The notes beneath the pieces are model-generated. The model was given only the letters and a program-made list of their open reading frames with translations. It was not told where the DNA came from and ran no database searches. From NCBI GenBank assembly GCA_019414045.1, contig DXMW01000004.1, positions 61,418 through 125,417 on the forward strand: a DNA stretch of 64,000 bases, written 5' to 3'. Made by a program: the position numbers and the translations under genes. The stretch comes from Collinsella sp. GTDB lineage: Bacteria; Actinomycetota; Coriobacteriia; Coriobacteriales; Coriobacteriaceae. Each line of letters starts with the position of its first letter. The first letter of the stretch is position 1. Shown here piece by piece: positions 16,769 through 25,592 of the stretch.

Positions 16769-16860
16769 GGGACTCCTTGCGTTTGAGGTGCGTTTGCAGC
16801 ACAGAGCTACCAAGGATACCACCTGCCACTTCGCTCAAAAAAGACTGTTTTGGCGCGGGA

Positions 16861-17018
16861 CCACGAAAGCGGCCTATCTACTACGTTTGAACCGTGTGGG
16901 TCGACCATCCCCCGGTTTTCCGAAAATGCGCAAGCCGTTTACCTGCGGTTTTTATTTCGCGAAATTCGGTATGGATGAGGGTGATTGGTTAAACGTAGTA
17001 GATAGGCACATTTCGTGG
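16861..17018. repeat. 28-bp inverted repeats spaced by about 100 bases
   Basis: CCACGAAA plus GCCTATCTACTACGTTT (16861-16888) is repeated in inverse at 16991-17018, with only the 3-4 bases between the two blocks differing. The interior holds GTTTTCCGAAAATGCG and CGCGAAATTCGG, which can pair weakly. No gene is seen between tex and the Gfo/Idh gene (16769-17188). The arrangement resembles an extragenic palindromic repeat or a decayed small mobile element. Confidence 0.75.
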
Positions 17019-17080
17019 CGAACGAATCAAGCTAAGGTGCAAAAAGTCCCCCGTCCCAGAAAAATCATTGGCAACGTAGC

Positions 17081-17116
17081 AAAATGCCCCGCGGGCAGGA
17101 GGCTGCTCGCGGGGCA
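17081..17116 (-). terminator. Terminator of the Gfo/Idh-MFS-SDR module
   Basis: TGCCCCGCGGGCAG (17085-17098) pairs with CTGCTCGCGGGGCA (17103-17116), one mismatch. On the minus strand TTTT follows. Confidence 0.75.
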
Positions 17117-17188
17117 AAGAAGAGGGGCTTATTTGTGGCGGACCGAGGGGCCCGGCATGGGGTTTCTGCCGCGGCCTGTCCTAAGGTG

Positions 17189-18229
17189 CTACAGCTCGAC
17201 GAGCTGGCCGGTCTCGGCGGCCTCCTTGATGGCGTTGAGAAGCGTGAGCGTCTTGACGTTATCGGCGGGGGTTACGACGGGCTCAACTTCGCGGCGGACG
17301 ACCTTCACAAAGTGCTTGAGCTGCATCTTGTGCGGCAGCGCCGGGTCGACGGCCGGAATCTCCATCTGCAGCGGCTTGTGCCAGTTGGAGGCGCCGTCGT
17401 AGGAGAACTGGTGCAGGCGGGGCAGCGACAGGGCGCCCTTGGTACCGCCAATAAAGTAGGCATCGGCGTCGAAGGGGCGGTACTGCGGGTCCTCGCGAGC
17501 GGTGGCCTCCCAGTTCCAGGGGCTGGCGGTGGCATCGGAGATGGTCATGCTTGCGAGCGCGCCATCGGCAAAACGGACGTTGACCACAGCGGAGTCCTCG
17601 GTCTCAAAACCGCGGGCGGCGCTGGACTGCATGCCCTGGACGGCGACGGGCTCGCCCAGCAGGTAGCGGAGCAGGTCGACGTCGTGCACCAGGTTGACCA
17701 GGATCGGGCCGGCACCCTTTTTGCGGCGCCACTCGACATCAAAGTACTCGTCATTCTTATAGATTATGTAGTGGAAGCTCGACACGGTGAGCTTGCCCAG
17801 CTCACCGGACTCGATGATCTCCTTGGCCTTGTTGACGAAGGGGTTGTGGCGACGGTGCTGGCCCACGAGCACGGGCACGCCGGCGGTCTCGGCCTCGGCG
17901 GCGAAGGCCTGGGCATCCTCGAGGTCGTTGGAGATTGGCTTTTCGACCAGCGGCACGATGTTGCGCTTCACGGCCTCGCGGGCAACGCCCAGATGCAGGT
18001 CGTTGGGGGTGGCGATGATGACGGCCTCGGGCTTGACCTCGTCCATCATCTGGGCGGGATCGGTGTAAAACGGCACGCCGGCGGCCTCGGCCGTGGCGCG
18101 GGCGCCCTCAAAGGCGTCGGCGATGGCGACGAGCTCGGCTTCGGGCTCCTCGGTGACAAAGCGGATGTGGTTGCGGCCCATGGCACCGGCGCCGATAACG
18201 GCAATGCGGACGGGGTTGAGCTCAGACAT
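17189..18229 (-). CDS. Gfo/Idh/MocA family NAD(P)-dependent oxidoreductase
   Basis: A 346-residue dehydrogenase. The N-terminal Rossmann domain shows IAVIGAGAMGRNH near residue 9, IIATPNDLH near 71 and the family signature EKPISND near 96, whose Lys is the usual catalytic residue. The C-terminal alpha/beta domain contains GPILVNLVHDVDLLRYL with the conserved Asp/His. Substrates in the family are sugars, inositols, sugar acids or biliverdin-like compounds. It is the last gene of a three-gene minus-strand module with an OFA-like MFS carrier and an SDR, so it probably oxidises or reduces a polyol or cyclic hydroxy-acid taken up by that carrier. Confidence 0.88.
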   Translation of the reverse strand: MSELNPVRIAVIGAGAMGRNHIRFVTEEPEAELVAIADAFEGARATAEAAGVPFYTDPAQMMDEVKPEAVIIATPNDLHLGVAREAVKRNIVPLVEKPISNDLEDAQAFAAEAETAGVPVLVGQHRRHNPFVNKAKEIIESGELGKLTVSSFHYIIYKNDEYFDVEWRRKKGAGPILVNLVHDVDLLRYLLGEPVAVQGMQSSAARGFETEDSAVVNVRFADGALASMTISDATASPWNWEATAREDPQYRPFDADAYFIGGTKGALSLPRLHQFSYDGASNWHKPLQMEIPAVDPALPHKMQLKHFVKVVRREVEPVVTPADNVKTLTLLNAIKEAAETGQLVEL

Positions 18230-18297
18230 TTCGACTCCTTAATACTGGTGACCGGTGGAATGCGGCAAGAGAACGGCCCTTGCCGCGTCAAGCAAAA

Positions 18298-19554
18298 CTA
18301 AGCGGACTTCTTCTTGCTGTCGGAGACCATCATGTAGACGGTGAGTACGACGGCGATGACGGCAATCACGATGGCGCCGTAGAAGGACTGCTGGTAGGCG
18401 GCGCTGCCGGCCTCGGCGTGATACAGCACGGCGGTGATGGGCTGGCTGATCCAGGTAGAAGCGGCGTAGCCCAAAAACATGATGCCGTAGTTGACGCCGA
18501 TGTTGCTGGTGCCAAAGGCGCCACCGGTGAGCGGCGGGTAGATGACGAGCAGGGCGCCAAAGCTAAAGCCGAGCAGGGCGAGCGCCACAAAGAACATGCT
18601 CTGCGTAAAGCTCATCGACATGATGACGAGTGCGACGATGGTGACGACAAGGCTGATGAGCAGCGACTTGTAGGCGCCGAGCTTGTCGATGATCTGACCA
18701 AAGGACAGACGGCCGACCAGGTTGGCGCAGGTGTTGACGGAGACGACCACGCCGCCGAGGGCGACAGCCGCGGCGCTCGTGGGGTCGGCGAAGAGCTGGA
18801 CGGCGGCGATGGAGGCAACCTTGCCCACGAGCAGGGTACCCGCGGTGGCGGCAAAGGCGAAGGTGACGATGAGGACCCAGAAGCGCGGGGTCTTGACCAT
18901 CTCGCCCGGGGTGAGGTCGCCGAAGGTACCGGCGTGCGCGCCGCCCTTGGGGGCCTCGAAGCCCTCGGGCAGCCAACCGGCCTCGGGGGCCTTCAGGAAC
19001 AGGGCGGAGGCGGCGATCGTCACAAAGAAGATGACGCCGAGTGCCTTGAGGGCGCCAAAGATGCCCAGACTCGGGATGAGCAGCGAGGCGAGCACCGGGG
19101 ACAGCACAGCGGGGCCGGCGGTCGAAGCGGCCAGGGTGATGCCGGAGGCGAGGCCCTTTTTGTCGATGAACCACTTTTGGCCGGTGGTGAGCGCGGGGTT
19201 GTAGCCCAGGCCGTTGCCGATGGCGGCGACGAGCGAGAACCACAGGTAGAACTGCCACGGCTCGGTGACGGTGCCGGACATGAACCAGCCCACGCCGTAG
19301 CACACGGCGGCAGCGATCACGACGTTGCGCGGGCCGATCTTATCGGAGATGCGGCCGGCGAAGATGCCCGTCACGGCCATGATGGTCTGGAAGACCGGGA
19401 AAGCCCAGGTAAGTGCGCTGGACCACTCGGGGTAGACGGCGAGCAGGTTCTTGGACACGACGGAGTACAGCGCGATGGAGCTGATGAAGAACATGGTGAC
19501 GCACGCGGCGGAAAGCACGACGGCGCGACCCTTGTTGGAGTTGGTGGAAGCCAT
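18298..19554 (-). CDS. MFS transporter, oxalate/formate antiporter-like
   Basis: A 418-residue carrier with about 12 hydrophobic segments, the usual MFS length. The loop 2-3 motif GRISDKIGPRN and the paralogous LSFGQIIDKLGAYK in the second half mark the two MFS halves. The sequence style (GWFMSGTVTEPWQFYLWFS, GNGLGYNPALTTGQKWF) fits the OFA family of organic anion antiporters. It lies between the oxidoreductase and SDR genes with 68- and 85-base gaps, so it likely imports their substrate. The start ATG at 19554 has only a weak SD (AAGAG). Confidence 0.88.
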   Translation of the reverse strand: MASTNSNKGRAVVLSAACVTMFFISSIALYSVVSKNLLAVYPEWSSALTWAFPVFQTIMAVTGIFAGRISDKIGPRNVVIAAAVCYGVGWFMSGTVTEPWQFYLWFSLVAAIGNGLGYNPALTTGQKWFIDKKGLASGITLAASTAGPAVLSPVLASLLIPSLGIFGALKALGVIFFVTIAASALFLKAPEAGWLPEGFEAPKGGAHAGTFGDLTPGEMVKTPRFWVLIVTFAFAATAGTLLVGKVASIAAVQLFADPTSAAAVALGGVVVSVNTCANLVGRLSFGQIIDKLGAYKSLLISLVVTIVALVIMSMSFTQSMFFVALALLGFSFGALLVIYPPLTGGAFGTSNIGVNYGIMFLGYAASTWISQPITAVLYHAEAGSAAYQQSFYGAIVIAVIAVVLTVYMMVSDSKKKSA

Positions 19555-19639
19555 GGGACTCTTTCTAATCGATACGGGGGGAGGGGAGGGGCAAACGCCG
19601 CTGAGGTGCTTGCCCCGCGCCCCTTTCTACCGGGTTGGT

Positions 19640-20521
19640 TTACTGGTCAGTCGGCTTGGCGACGCCGGACTCATCGGACCAAAGCTCGACACCCTTGTTC
19701 TTAAGGTAGTTGTCGGCATAGGCGCGACGGCCGCCGGGCTTGGCGGTGAGGTCGCCCATCATGTTGGAGAAGCCACCGTCGACTTTGATGGCGTCGCCGG
19801 TGGTAAAGTCCGAGCGCTTGGACGCCAGGAACATGACGGCGTTGGCGATATCGCTGACCTCGCCGATGCGGCGCGTGGCGATCAGGCGGCTGCGGCTCTT
19901 TTCGACCTCGGGGTCGGCGTAGAAGTTGGCCGACATCGGGGTCTTAACGAAGCAAGGCTCGACGCAGTTGGAGCGGACGCCGTAGGGGCCCCACTCGGCG
20001 GCGAGCATCTTGGACATCATGTTGACGCCCGCCTTGGTGGAGCTGTACACGCCCGAGAACGTCTCGGGGGAGTGGCTGGCGACGGTCGAGATGTGCACCA
20101 GACGACCCTGGCCGGCCTTGATCATCTCGCGACCAAAGCGCTGCGAGGTGATGAAGTAGCCGGTGAGGTTGACGTTGATGACCTCGTTCCAGTCACTCAG
20201 CGGCAGGTCTTCCATGGCGGCGAAGCGCAGGATGCCGGCGGTGTTGACGAGGACGTCGACGCGGCCGAAGTCGGCGATGGTGGCATCGACGGCGGCCTGA
20301 ACCTCGGCCTCGTCGGTGGCGTTCATCTTGTAGCCCTCGGCGTGGATGCCAAACTCGGCGGCGAGGTCGGCAGCTGTGGCCTTGACCTTCTCCTCGTCCA
20401 GGTCGAGCAGGACAACGTTGGCGCCGTTGCGGGCGAACTCGCGGCAGATCTCGACGCCCATGCCGCCGAGCGCGCCGGTCACAGCGCAGACATCGCCCTC
20501 GAGCTTAAGCCAGTTGCTCAT
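19640..20521 (-). CDS. Short-chain dehydrogenase/reductase
   Basis: A 293-residue SDR. The cofactor motif TGALGGMGVEI is at about residue 16, with DLDEEK after strand 2 favouring NAD(H), NTAGIL near 90, and the catalytic Ser (HISTVAS), Tyr and Lys (YSSTKAG, about 158-162). A 40-residue C-terminal extension rich in Gly/Lys goes beyond the classic 250-residue SDR core. The start follows AAGGGA by 7 bases. It is the first gene of the minus-strand module and lies divergent from the LysR gene, which probably controls it. Confidence 0.9.
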   Translation of the reverse strand: MSNWLKLEGDVCAVTGALGGMGVEICREFARNGANVVLLDLDEEKVKATAADLAAEFGIHAEGYKMNATDEAEVQAAVDATIADFGRVDVLVNTAGILRFAAMEDLPLSDWNEVINVNLTGYFITSQRFGREMIKAGQGRLVHISTVASHSPETFSGVYSSTKAGVNMMSKMLAAEWGPYGVRSNCVEPCFVKTPMSANFYADPEVEKSRSRLIATRRIGEVSDIANAVMFLASKRSDFTTGDAIKVDGGFSNMMGDLTAKPGGRRAYADNYLKNKGVELWSDESGVAKPTDQ

Positions 20522-20677
20522 AGGAACTTCCCTTCTTGTGCCTCCCGGTGGACCGCTCCCATTAATCGACCCACGTGGTTTTCGCTGGTTATCGTATGCT
20601 TTGCATTTGCGCAGGTGAATTGCATATTTGTTAGAATGGCGTTAATCGTAGGTTTACGCCGTGCGATGCAGTTTATT

Positions 20678-20687
20678 CTCAATTGAG
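20678..20687. promoter_or_regulatory. Possible LysR operator
   Basis: The perfect palindrome CTCAATTGAG lies in the 233-base divergent region between the SDR and LysR genes. LysR-type regulators usually bind inverted repeats here. Direct TTGCAT repeats near 20602-20625 are another candidate. Confidence 0.35.
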
Positions 20688-20754
20688 TGTGTGACCTGCC
20701 AAAACAACCCCCTTTGGCAACGCATGGCCATATGTCTGGAAACGGGAGATTGAC

Positions 20755-21633
20755 GTGTACGATCGACGACTTGAGGCCATATCGGCCGCTGCGGAGCTGG
20801 GAAGTTTCTCGCGTGCGGCGGCACAATTGCGCGTGTCGACTCCGGCGCTCGTCAAGCAGGTGTCGGGCTTCGAGGCCGAGTTTGGCATCACGCTGTTCGA
20901 GCGGTCGCACTCGGGCGTTAAGGTGACGCCGGCTGGTGCTCTGCTGGTGGACGACGCGCGCTCGATTATGCGCCAGTCCGAGGACGCGTTGCGCCGCGCC
21001 CGACGCGCGGCGGGCGATGGCGGCGCCGTGCGCCTGGGCGTGTCGATGATGTGCCCGGGGCGCCAGACGCTGTCGATGTGGCCGAGTGTGCACGAGTTGG
21101 AGCCGTCGCTGCGCCTTGAGATCGTGCCGGTGAGTGACCTCTATGACGAGCGCGAATCCGTTATGCGCAGCTTGGGGCGCGAGGTGGATGTGGTGCAGTC
21201 GAGTTTTTCGACCCCGCGCTGGGGCGACGCCTGCCAAAAGCTCCTTATCGTCAACGTACCGTTTTATATTGATGTGCCGCGCACGAGCCCGCTTGCGCGC
21301 AAGACGCGCATCACGGTTGCCGACCTGGAGGGCATGCGCCTGCGCGTGCTCCGTCACGGCAACGACGCTATGGACAGCCTGCGCATCGACCTGTTGGCCG
21401 ACGGCGGTGTGGACGTGACCGACGTGGATAGCTTCGACTTTGCGCTCTTTAACGAGGCGGAGGAAAAGGGCGATGCGGTGCTCACCTGCGGAGCGTGGTC
21501 GGGCGTGCACCCGGCCTTTGTGGGCGTACCGTTCCTATGCGGCCGCGAGGTGCCGGTCTATTTGCACTACCCGCTTGAGCCCACCCTCCAAGTCCAAAAA
21601 TTCGTCAACGCCATGGCCCAACTCCTCAAGTAG
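20755..21633 (+). CDS. LysR family transcriptional regulator
   Basis: A 292-residue regulator. The N-terminal winged helix is clear (LEAISAAAELGSFSRAAAQLRVSTPALVKQVSGFEAEFGITLFERSHSGVKVTPAG, given here in part as SRAAAQLRVSTPALVKQV). The rest is the periplasmic-binding-protein-like effector domain starting near residue 90. GTG at 20755 follows GGGAGA by 5 bases. Divergent position relative to the SDR-MFS-Gfo/Idh genes, classic for this family, argues that it activates that module in response to its substrate or an intermediate. Confidence 0.9.
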   Translation: MYDRRLEAISAAAELGSFSRAAAQLRVSTPALVKQVSGFEAEFGITLFERSHSGVKVTPAGALLVDDARSIMRQSEDALRRARRAAGDGGAVRLGVSMMCPGRQTLSMWPSVHELEPSLRLEIVPVSDLYDERESVMRSLGREVDVVQSSFSTPRWGDACQKLLIVNVPFYIDVPRTSPLARKTRITVADLEGMRLRVLRHGNDAMDSLRIDLLADGGVDVTDVDSFDFALFNEAEEKGDAVLTCGAWSGVHPAFVGVPFLCGREVPVYLHYPLEPTLQVQKFVNAMAQLLK

Positions 21634-21671
21634 CTCATCTGGGACGGGGCTTTTTTGACTCCTTACAAAAC

Positions 21672-21700
21672 GAGCCCCTGGCACAACCGGCCAGGGGCTC
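21672..21700 (+). terminator. Terminator after the LysR gene
   Basis: GAGCCCCTGG and CCAGGGGCTC form a 10-bp stem with a short loop and are followed by ACAAACTTTTATTT. The AAAACG upstream also permits function on the minus strand. Confidence 0.65.
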
Positions 21701-21743
21701 ACAAACTTTTATTTCCTTCTAAATGACGGGCTGATTGCGCGCA

Positions 21744-21851
21744 GGAGGGTTCCCCGGGGGCGGCGGGGTATTTCCTCCGCGCGCAGTTTCGCAGCGCAGC
21801 GAGAATGTTTGAGCACGGAGGAATTACCCCGCCACCCCCGGGGCGCCCTCC
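21744..21851. repeat. 36-bp GC-rich inverted repeat
   Basis: Arms 21744-21779 and 21816-21851 are complementary at about 32 of 36 positions, with CCCCGGGGGYGGCGGGGTA conserved. The 36-base loop contains CGCAGCGCAGCGAGAATG. The right arm ends 14 bases before the stop of the ABC gene. It is too long for a plain terminator and has no T-run. Confidence 0.7.
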
Positions 21852-21865
21852 GTCAGTAACCAGTC

Positions 21866-23785
21866 CTACTCGAGCTCAAACGCACCCGTGTACAGCTGGT
21901 AGTAGTACCCGCGCTTGGCGATCAGCTCGTCGTGGTTGCCGCGCTCGATGATGCGACCGTGGTCCAGACAGATGATCGCGTCGGAGTTGCGCACGGTGGA
22001 GAGGCGGTGCGCGATGACGAATGTCGTGCGGCCCTCCATGAGCTTGTCCATGCCTGCCTGCACGATGGCCTCGGTGCGGGTGTCGATGCTCGACGTGGCC
22101 TCGTCCAGAATCATCGCCGGCGGATCGGCGACGGCGGCGCGCGCGATCGAAATCAGCTGGCGCTGGCCCTGCGAAAGCTGTGCGCCGTTGCCGGTGAGCA
22201 TGGTGTCGTAGCCGTCGGGCAGGCGGGTGATAAAGTCGTCTGCGCCGGCGAGCTTTGCCGCCGCGATGCACTCCTCGTCGGTGGCATCCAGGTTGCCGTA
22301 GCGGATGTTGTCCATCACGGTGCCGGTGAACAGGTTTACGTCCTGCAGTACCACGCCCAGCGAACGGCGCAGGTCGGCCTTGCGGATCTTGTTGACATTG
22401 ATGCCGTCGTAGCGAATCTTGCCGTCGGCGATGTCATAGAAGCGGTTGATGAGGTTGGTGATGGTCGTCTTGCCCGCACCGGTGGCGCCGACAAACGCGA
22501 CCTTCTGGCCCGGCTTGGCAAATACGGACACGCCGTGCAGCACCTCGTGGTCGGGCGTGTAACCAAAGTCGACGTTATCCATGACCAGGTCACCGCGCAG
22601 CGGCACGTACTCGATCTCGCCGGTTGCGCGGTGCGGATGTTTCCATGCCCACATGCCGGTGTGGTGGTCAGCCTCCTCGAACTCCCAAGTCTCGGGGTTC
22701 ACCTGTGCGTTGACGAGCGTCACGTAGCCTTCGTCGGCCTCGGGCTTCTCGTCGATGAGCTCAAAGATGCGGTCGGCGCCGGCGAGGCCCATGACCACGG
22801 CGTTGATCTGCTGCGAGATCTGGCCGATCTGTCCGCAGAACTGCTTGGTCATGTTGAGGAACGGCACCACGACGGCGATGGACAGCGCCATGCCCGAGAT
22901 ACTCAGGTTGGGCACGCCCAGCGCCAGGAAAATGCCGCCCGCCAGTGCGACCAGCACGTAGAGCAGGTTGCCCAGGTTCATAAGGATGGGCATGAGGATG
23001 TTGGCGTACATGTTGGCCTTCTGGGAGACCTCGAAGAGCTTTTCGTTGCGCTCGTCAAAATCGGCCTCGGCGGCAGACTCGTGGCAGAACGCCTTGACGA
23101 CCTTTTGACCGTTCATGACTTCCTCGATATGGCCCTCGACCACGCCGAGCTCGGTCTGCTGCGCAATGAAGAAGCGCGCGGAGTTGGAGCCGAGCAGCTT
23201 GGTCATAAAGGTCATAAAGGCGACGCCGGCGATGATGACCAGGCACATCCACACGCTGTAGTACAGCATGATAAAGAACACCGTGACGATGATGATGATC
23301 GTCATGAGCAGGTTGGGCAGCGACTGGCTGATCATCTGACGCAGCGTGTCGATGTCGTTGGTGTAGTGGCTCATGATATCGCCGCGCTGGTGCGTGTCGA
23401 AGTAGCGGATCGGCAGGTCCTGCATGCGGTTGAACATCATCTCGCGCAGCTTCTCGAGCGAGCCCTGCGTGACGATAGCCATGGCGCGGTTCCAGAAGAG
23501 CGAGGACAGGACGCCGACGCCGTAGATGCAGGCGAGGGTGGTCACGAGCTGTGCGATCTTGGGCTGCGCGGCTTCCCAATCGCCCGACTGCCACGATTCG
23601 CTAATAATTTGCAGGGCGCTCTGCAGGAAGGTCGCGCCGATCGAGTTGATGATGGCGCAGAGCACCACGCCGGCGACGACGAGGGGCAAAAGCACAGGAT
23701 AGAAGCCAAAGAGCGTCTTGATGAGGCGCGTCATGGTGCCGCCCTTGCGGTTGCGTGCGCGCTCGGCGGTAGCGGCCTTACTCAT
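21866..23785 (-). CDS. Heterodimeric ABC exporter, subunit with consensus ATPase motifs
   Basis: A 639-residue TMD-NBD half exporter. About six membrane helices precede an NBD with Walker A GATGAGKTT, signature LSQGQ, Walker B ILDEATSSID with catalytic Glu, and switch His in IAHRLST, all canonical. A roughly 40-residue segment between TMD and NBD (about 395-435, ending GEIEYVPL) is longer than usual. ATG at 23785 follows AAGGAGG by 8 bases and overlaps the last 8 bases of the partner gene, so both are translationally coupled. With the partner it forms an asymmetric exporter as in BmrCD or TM287/288; the substrate is unknown but MarR control suggests a toxic compound. Confidence 0.92.
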   Translation of the reverse strand: MSKAATAERARNRKGGTMTRLIKTLFGFYPVLLPLVVAGVVLCAIINSIGATFLQSALQIISESWQSGDWEAAQPKIAQLVTTLACIYGVGVLSSLFWNRAMAIVTQGSLEKLREMMFNRMQDLPIRYFDTHQRGDIMSHYTNDIDTLRQMISQSLPNLLMTIIIIVTVFFIMLYYSVWMCLVIIAGVAFMTFMTKLLGSNSARFFIAQQTELGVVEGHIEEVMNGQKVVKAFCHESAAEADFDERNEKLFEVSQKANMYANILMPILMNLGNLLYVLVALAGGIFLALGVPNLSISGMALSIAVVVPFLNMTKQFCGQIGQISQQINAVVMGLAGADRIFELIDEKPEADEGYVTLVNAQVNPETWEFEEADHHTGMWAWKHPHRATGEIEYVPLRGDLVMDNVDFGYTPDHEVLHGVSVFAKPGQKVAFVGATGAGKTTITNLINRFYDIADGKIRYDGINVNKIRKADLRRSLGVVLQDVNLFTGTVMDNIRYGNLDATDEECIAAAKLAGADDFITRLPDGYDTMLTGNGAQLSQGQRQLISIARAAVADPPAMILDEATSSIDTRTEAIVQAGMDKLMEGRTTFVIAHRLSTVRNSDAIICLDHGRIIERGNHDELIAKRGYYYQLYTGAFELE

Positions 23786-25592
23786 GTGCCTCGCCTCCTT
23801 CCTGGGTCTGGGCTTGCGTTGCGGATGCCTCGGTGTCGGCCTCGACGGCCCCTTCGCCCTCGGCAGACATCTTGTTTTGCGAGGTAAAGGTCTCGCGGTA
23901 GATCTCGCTCGTCTTGAGTAGCTCGTCATGGTTGCCGATCTGCGCGATACGGCCGCCCTCCATGACGATGATGCGGTCTGCGTCCTGCACGGAGCTGATG
24001 CGCTGGGCGATGATGAGCTTGGTCGTGTTGGGCAGATAGCTTGCCAGTCCTGCGCGAATCTTAGCGTCGGTCTTGGTGTCGACGGCGCTGGTGGAGTCGT
24101 CCAGGATCAAGATCTTGGGGCGACGTAGCAGGGCGCGTGCAATGCACAGGCGCTGCTTCTGACCGCCCGAAACATTAGAGCCGCCCTGTTCGATCCAGGT
24201 GTCGTAGCCCTTGGGGAAACCGTCGACAAACTCGTCGGCGCAGGCCAGATGCGCTGCCTCGCGGACTTCCTCGTCGGTGGCGTTCGGGTCGCCCCAACGC
24301 AGGTTCTCGGCGATGGTGCCGCTAAACAGCACGTTTTTCTGCAGCACCATGGCGACCTGGTGACGCAGCGCGTCCAGGTCGTAGTCGCGCACGTCCACGC
24401 CGCCCACGCGCACAGCGCCTTCGGTGGTGTCGTACAGGCGGGCGATGAGGTTGACGAGCGTGGACTTGGCCGAGCCGGTGCCGCCGATGATGCCGATGGT
24501 CTCGCCGCTCGTAATGTGCAGGTCGATATCGTCGAGCGCCTGGCGCTTCGCATGCGCGGAATACTTAAAGCTCACGTGGTCAAAGTCGATGGAACCGTCG
24601 GCAACCTCGAGCACGGGCTCGGCGGGATTGGCGATCGTGGGCTCGGCGGCCTGCACCTCGGCAATGCGGTGTGCCGATTCGTCGGCCATGGTCACCATGA
24701 CAAAGATCATCGACAGCTGCATCAGGCTCATGAGAATCTGGAAACCATAGGTAAAGGTCGAGGAGAGCTGGCCCACGTCGAACAGCGTACCCTGGCTCGT
24801 GATGATGAGCTTGGAGCCCAGGTAGATGATGACGACAAACGCGCCGTTGACGCAGATGTTCATCATGGGGTTGTTAAAGGCGAGCAGCTTCTCGGCGCGG
24901 GTGAAGTCCATCTGGACGTCGCGTGCGGCGGTCGCGAACTTCTCCTTCTCAAAGTCTTCGCGCACGTAGCTCTTGACCACGCGCATGCCGGTGACGTTTT
25001 CCTCGACGGACTCGTTAAGGGCATCGTACTTGTGGAACACGCGCGAGAAGATGGGGCGCACCTTAAAGATGATAAAGAACAGTCCAAAGCCCAGCAGCGG
25101 AATGATGACCAGGTAGACCATGGCGACGCTGCCGCCCATGATAAACGCCATGGTAAAGGCGAAGATCAATACCAGCGGCGCGCGCACGGCGATACGGATG
25201 ATCATCATAAAGGCCTGCTGCACGTTGTTGATATCGGTGGTCAGGCGCGTGACGAGCGAGGAGCTCGAGAACTCATCGATGTTGGCAAAGCTGAACGTCT
25301 GGATTTTGTAGAACAGGTCGTGACGCAGGTTCTTGGCGAAGCCGCAGCTCGCATGGCTGCAGGTGACGCCTGCCGCGGCGCCAAAAGCAAGCGATGTCAG
25401 CGCGATGAGCACCAAAAGGCCCGCGGTGGGAAGCATCTCGGCTACGGTGGCGCCGTCTTTGATGGCGTCGATCAGGTTGGCGGTGATAAATGGAATCAGC
25501 ATCTCGCAGAGCACCTCGCCAAGCACGAGCAACGGCGTGGCAACGGTGACTTTCATATAGTCGCGGATGCTGCCCATGAGGGTTTTAATCAT
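23778..25592 (-). CDS. Heterodimeric ABC exporter, subunit with degenerate ATPase site
   Basis: A 604-residue TMD-NBD half exporter. Walker A is GGTGSAKST and the signature VSGGQ, but Walker B reads ILDDSTSAVD with Asp in place of the catalytic Glu, and the switch region reads IAQRISS with Gln in place of His. Both changes are those of the degenerate subunit of TM287/288-type heterodimers. The C-terminal 30 residues are acidic and Ala/Gln-rich. The start ATGATTAA overlaps the marR stop and follows GGAGG by 6 bases. The order marR, degenerate subunit, consensus subunit forms one operon. Confidence 0.92.
   Translation of the reverse strand: MIKTLMGSIRDYMKVTVATPLLVLGEVLCEMLIPFITANLIDAIKDGATVAEMLPTAGLLVLIALTSLAFGAAAGVTCSHASCGFAKNLRHDLFYKIQTFSFANIDEFSSSSLVTRLTTDINNVQQAFMMIIRIAVRAPLVLIFAFTMAFIMGGSVAMVYLVIIPLLGFGLFFIIFKVRPIFSRVFHKYDALNESVEENVTGMRVVKSYVREDFEKEKFATAARDVQMDFTRAEKLLAFNNPMMNICVNGAFVVIIYLGSKLIITSQGTLFDVGQLSSTFTYGFQILMSLMQLSMIFVMVTMADESAHRIAEVQAAEPTIANPAEPVLEVADGSIDFDHVSFKYSAHAKRQALDDIDLHITSGETIGIIGGTGSAKSTLVNLIARLYDTTEGAVRVGGVDVRDYDLDALRHQVAMVLQKNVLFSGTIAENLRWGDPNATDEEVREAAHLACADEFVDGFPKGYDTWIEQGGSNVSGGQKQRLCIARALLRRPKILILDDSTSAVDTKTDAKIRAGLASYLPNTTKLIIAQRISSVQDADRIIVMEGGRIAQIGNHDELLKTSEIYRETFTSQNKMSAEGEGAVEADTEASATQAQTQEGGEAHE

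Noticed and set aside
16677..17402. Plus-strand reading frame across the 28-bp inverted repeats
   Set aside because: It runs antisense into tex and the Gfo/Idh gene and crosses a terminator; no start signal or domain.
23786..23929. Upstream extension of the second ABC exporter subunit
   Set aside because: The extension overlaps the partner gene, is Arg/Pro-rich, and the ATG at 23785 has an AAGGAGG.
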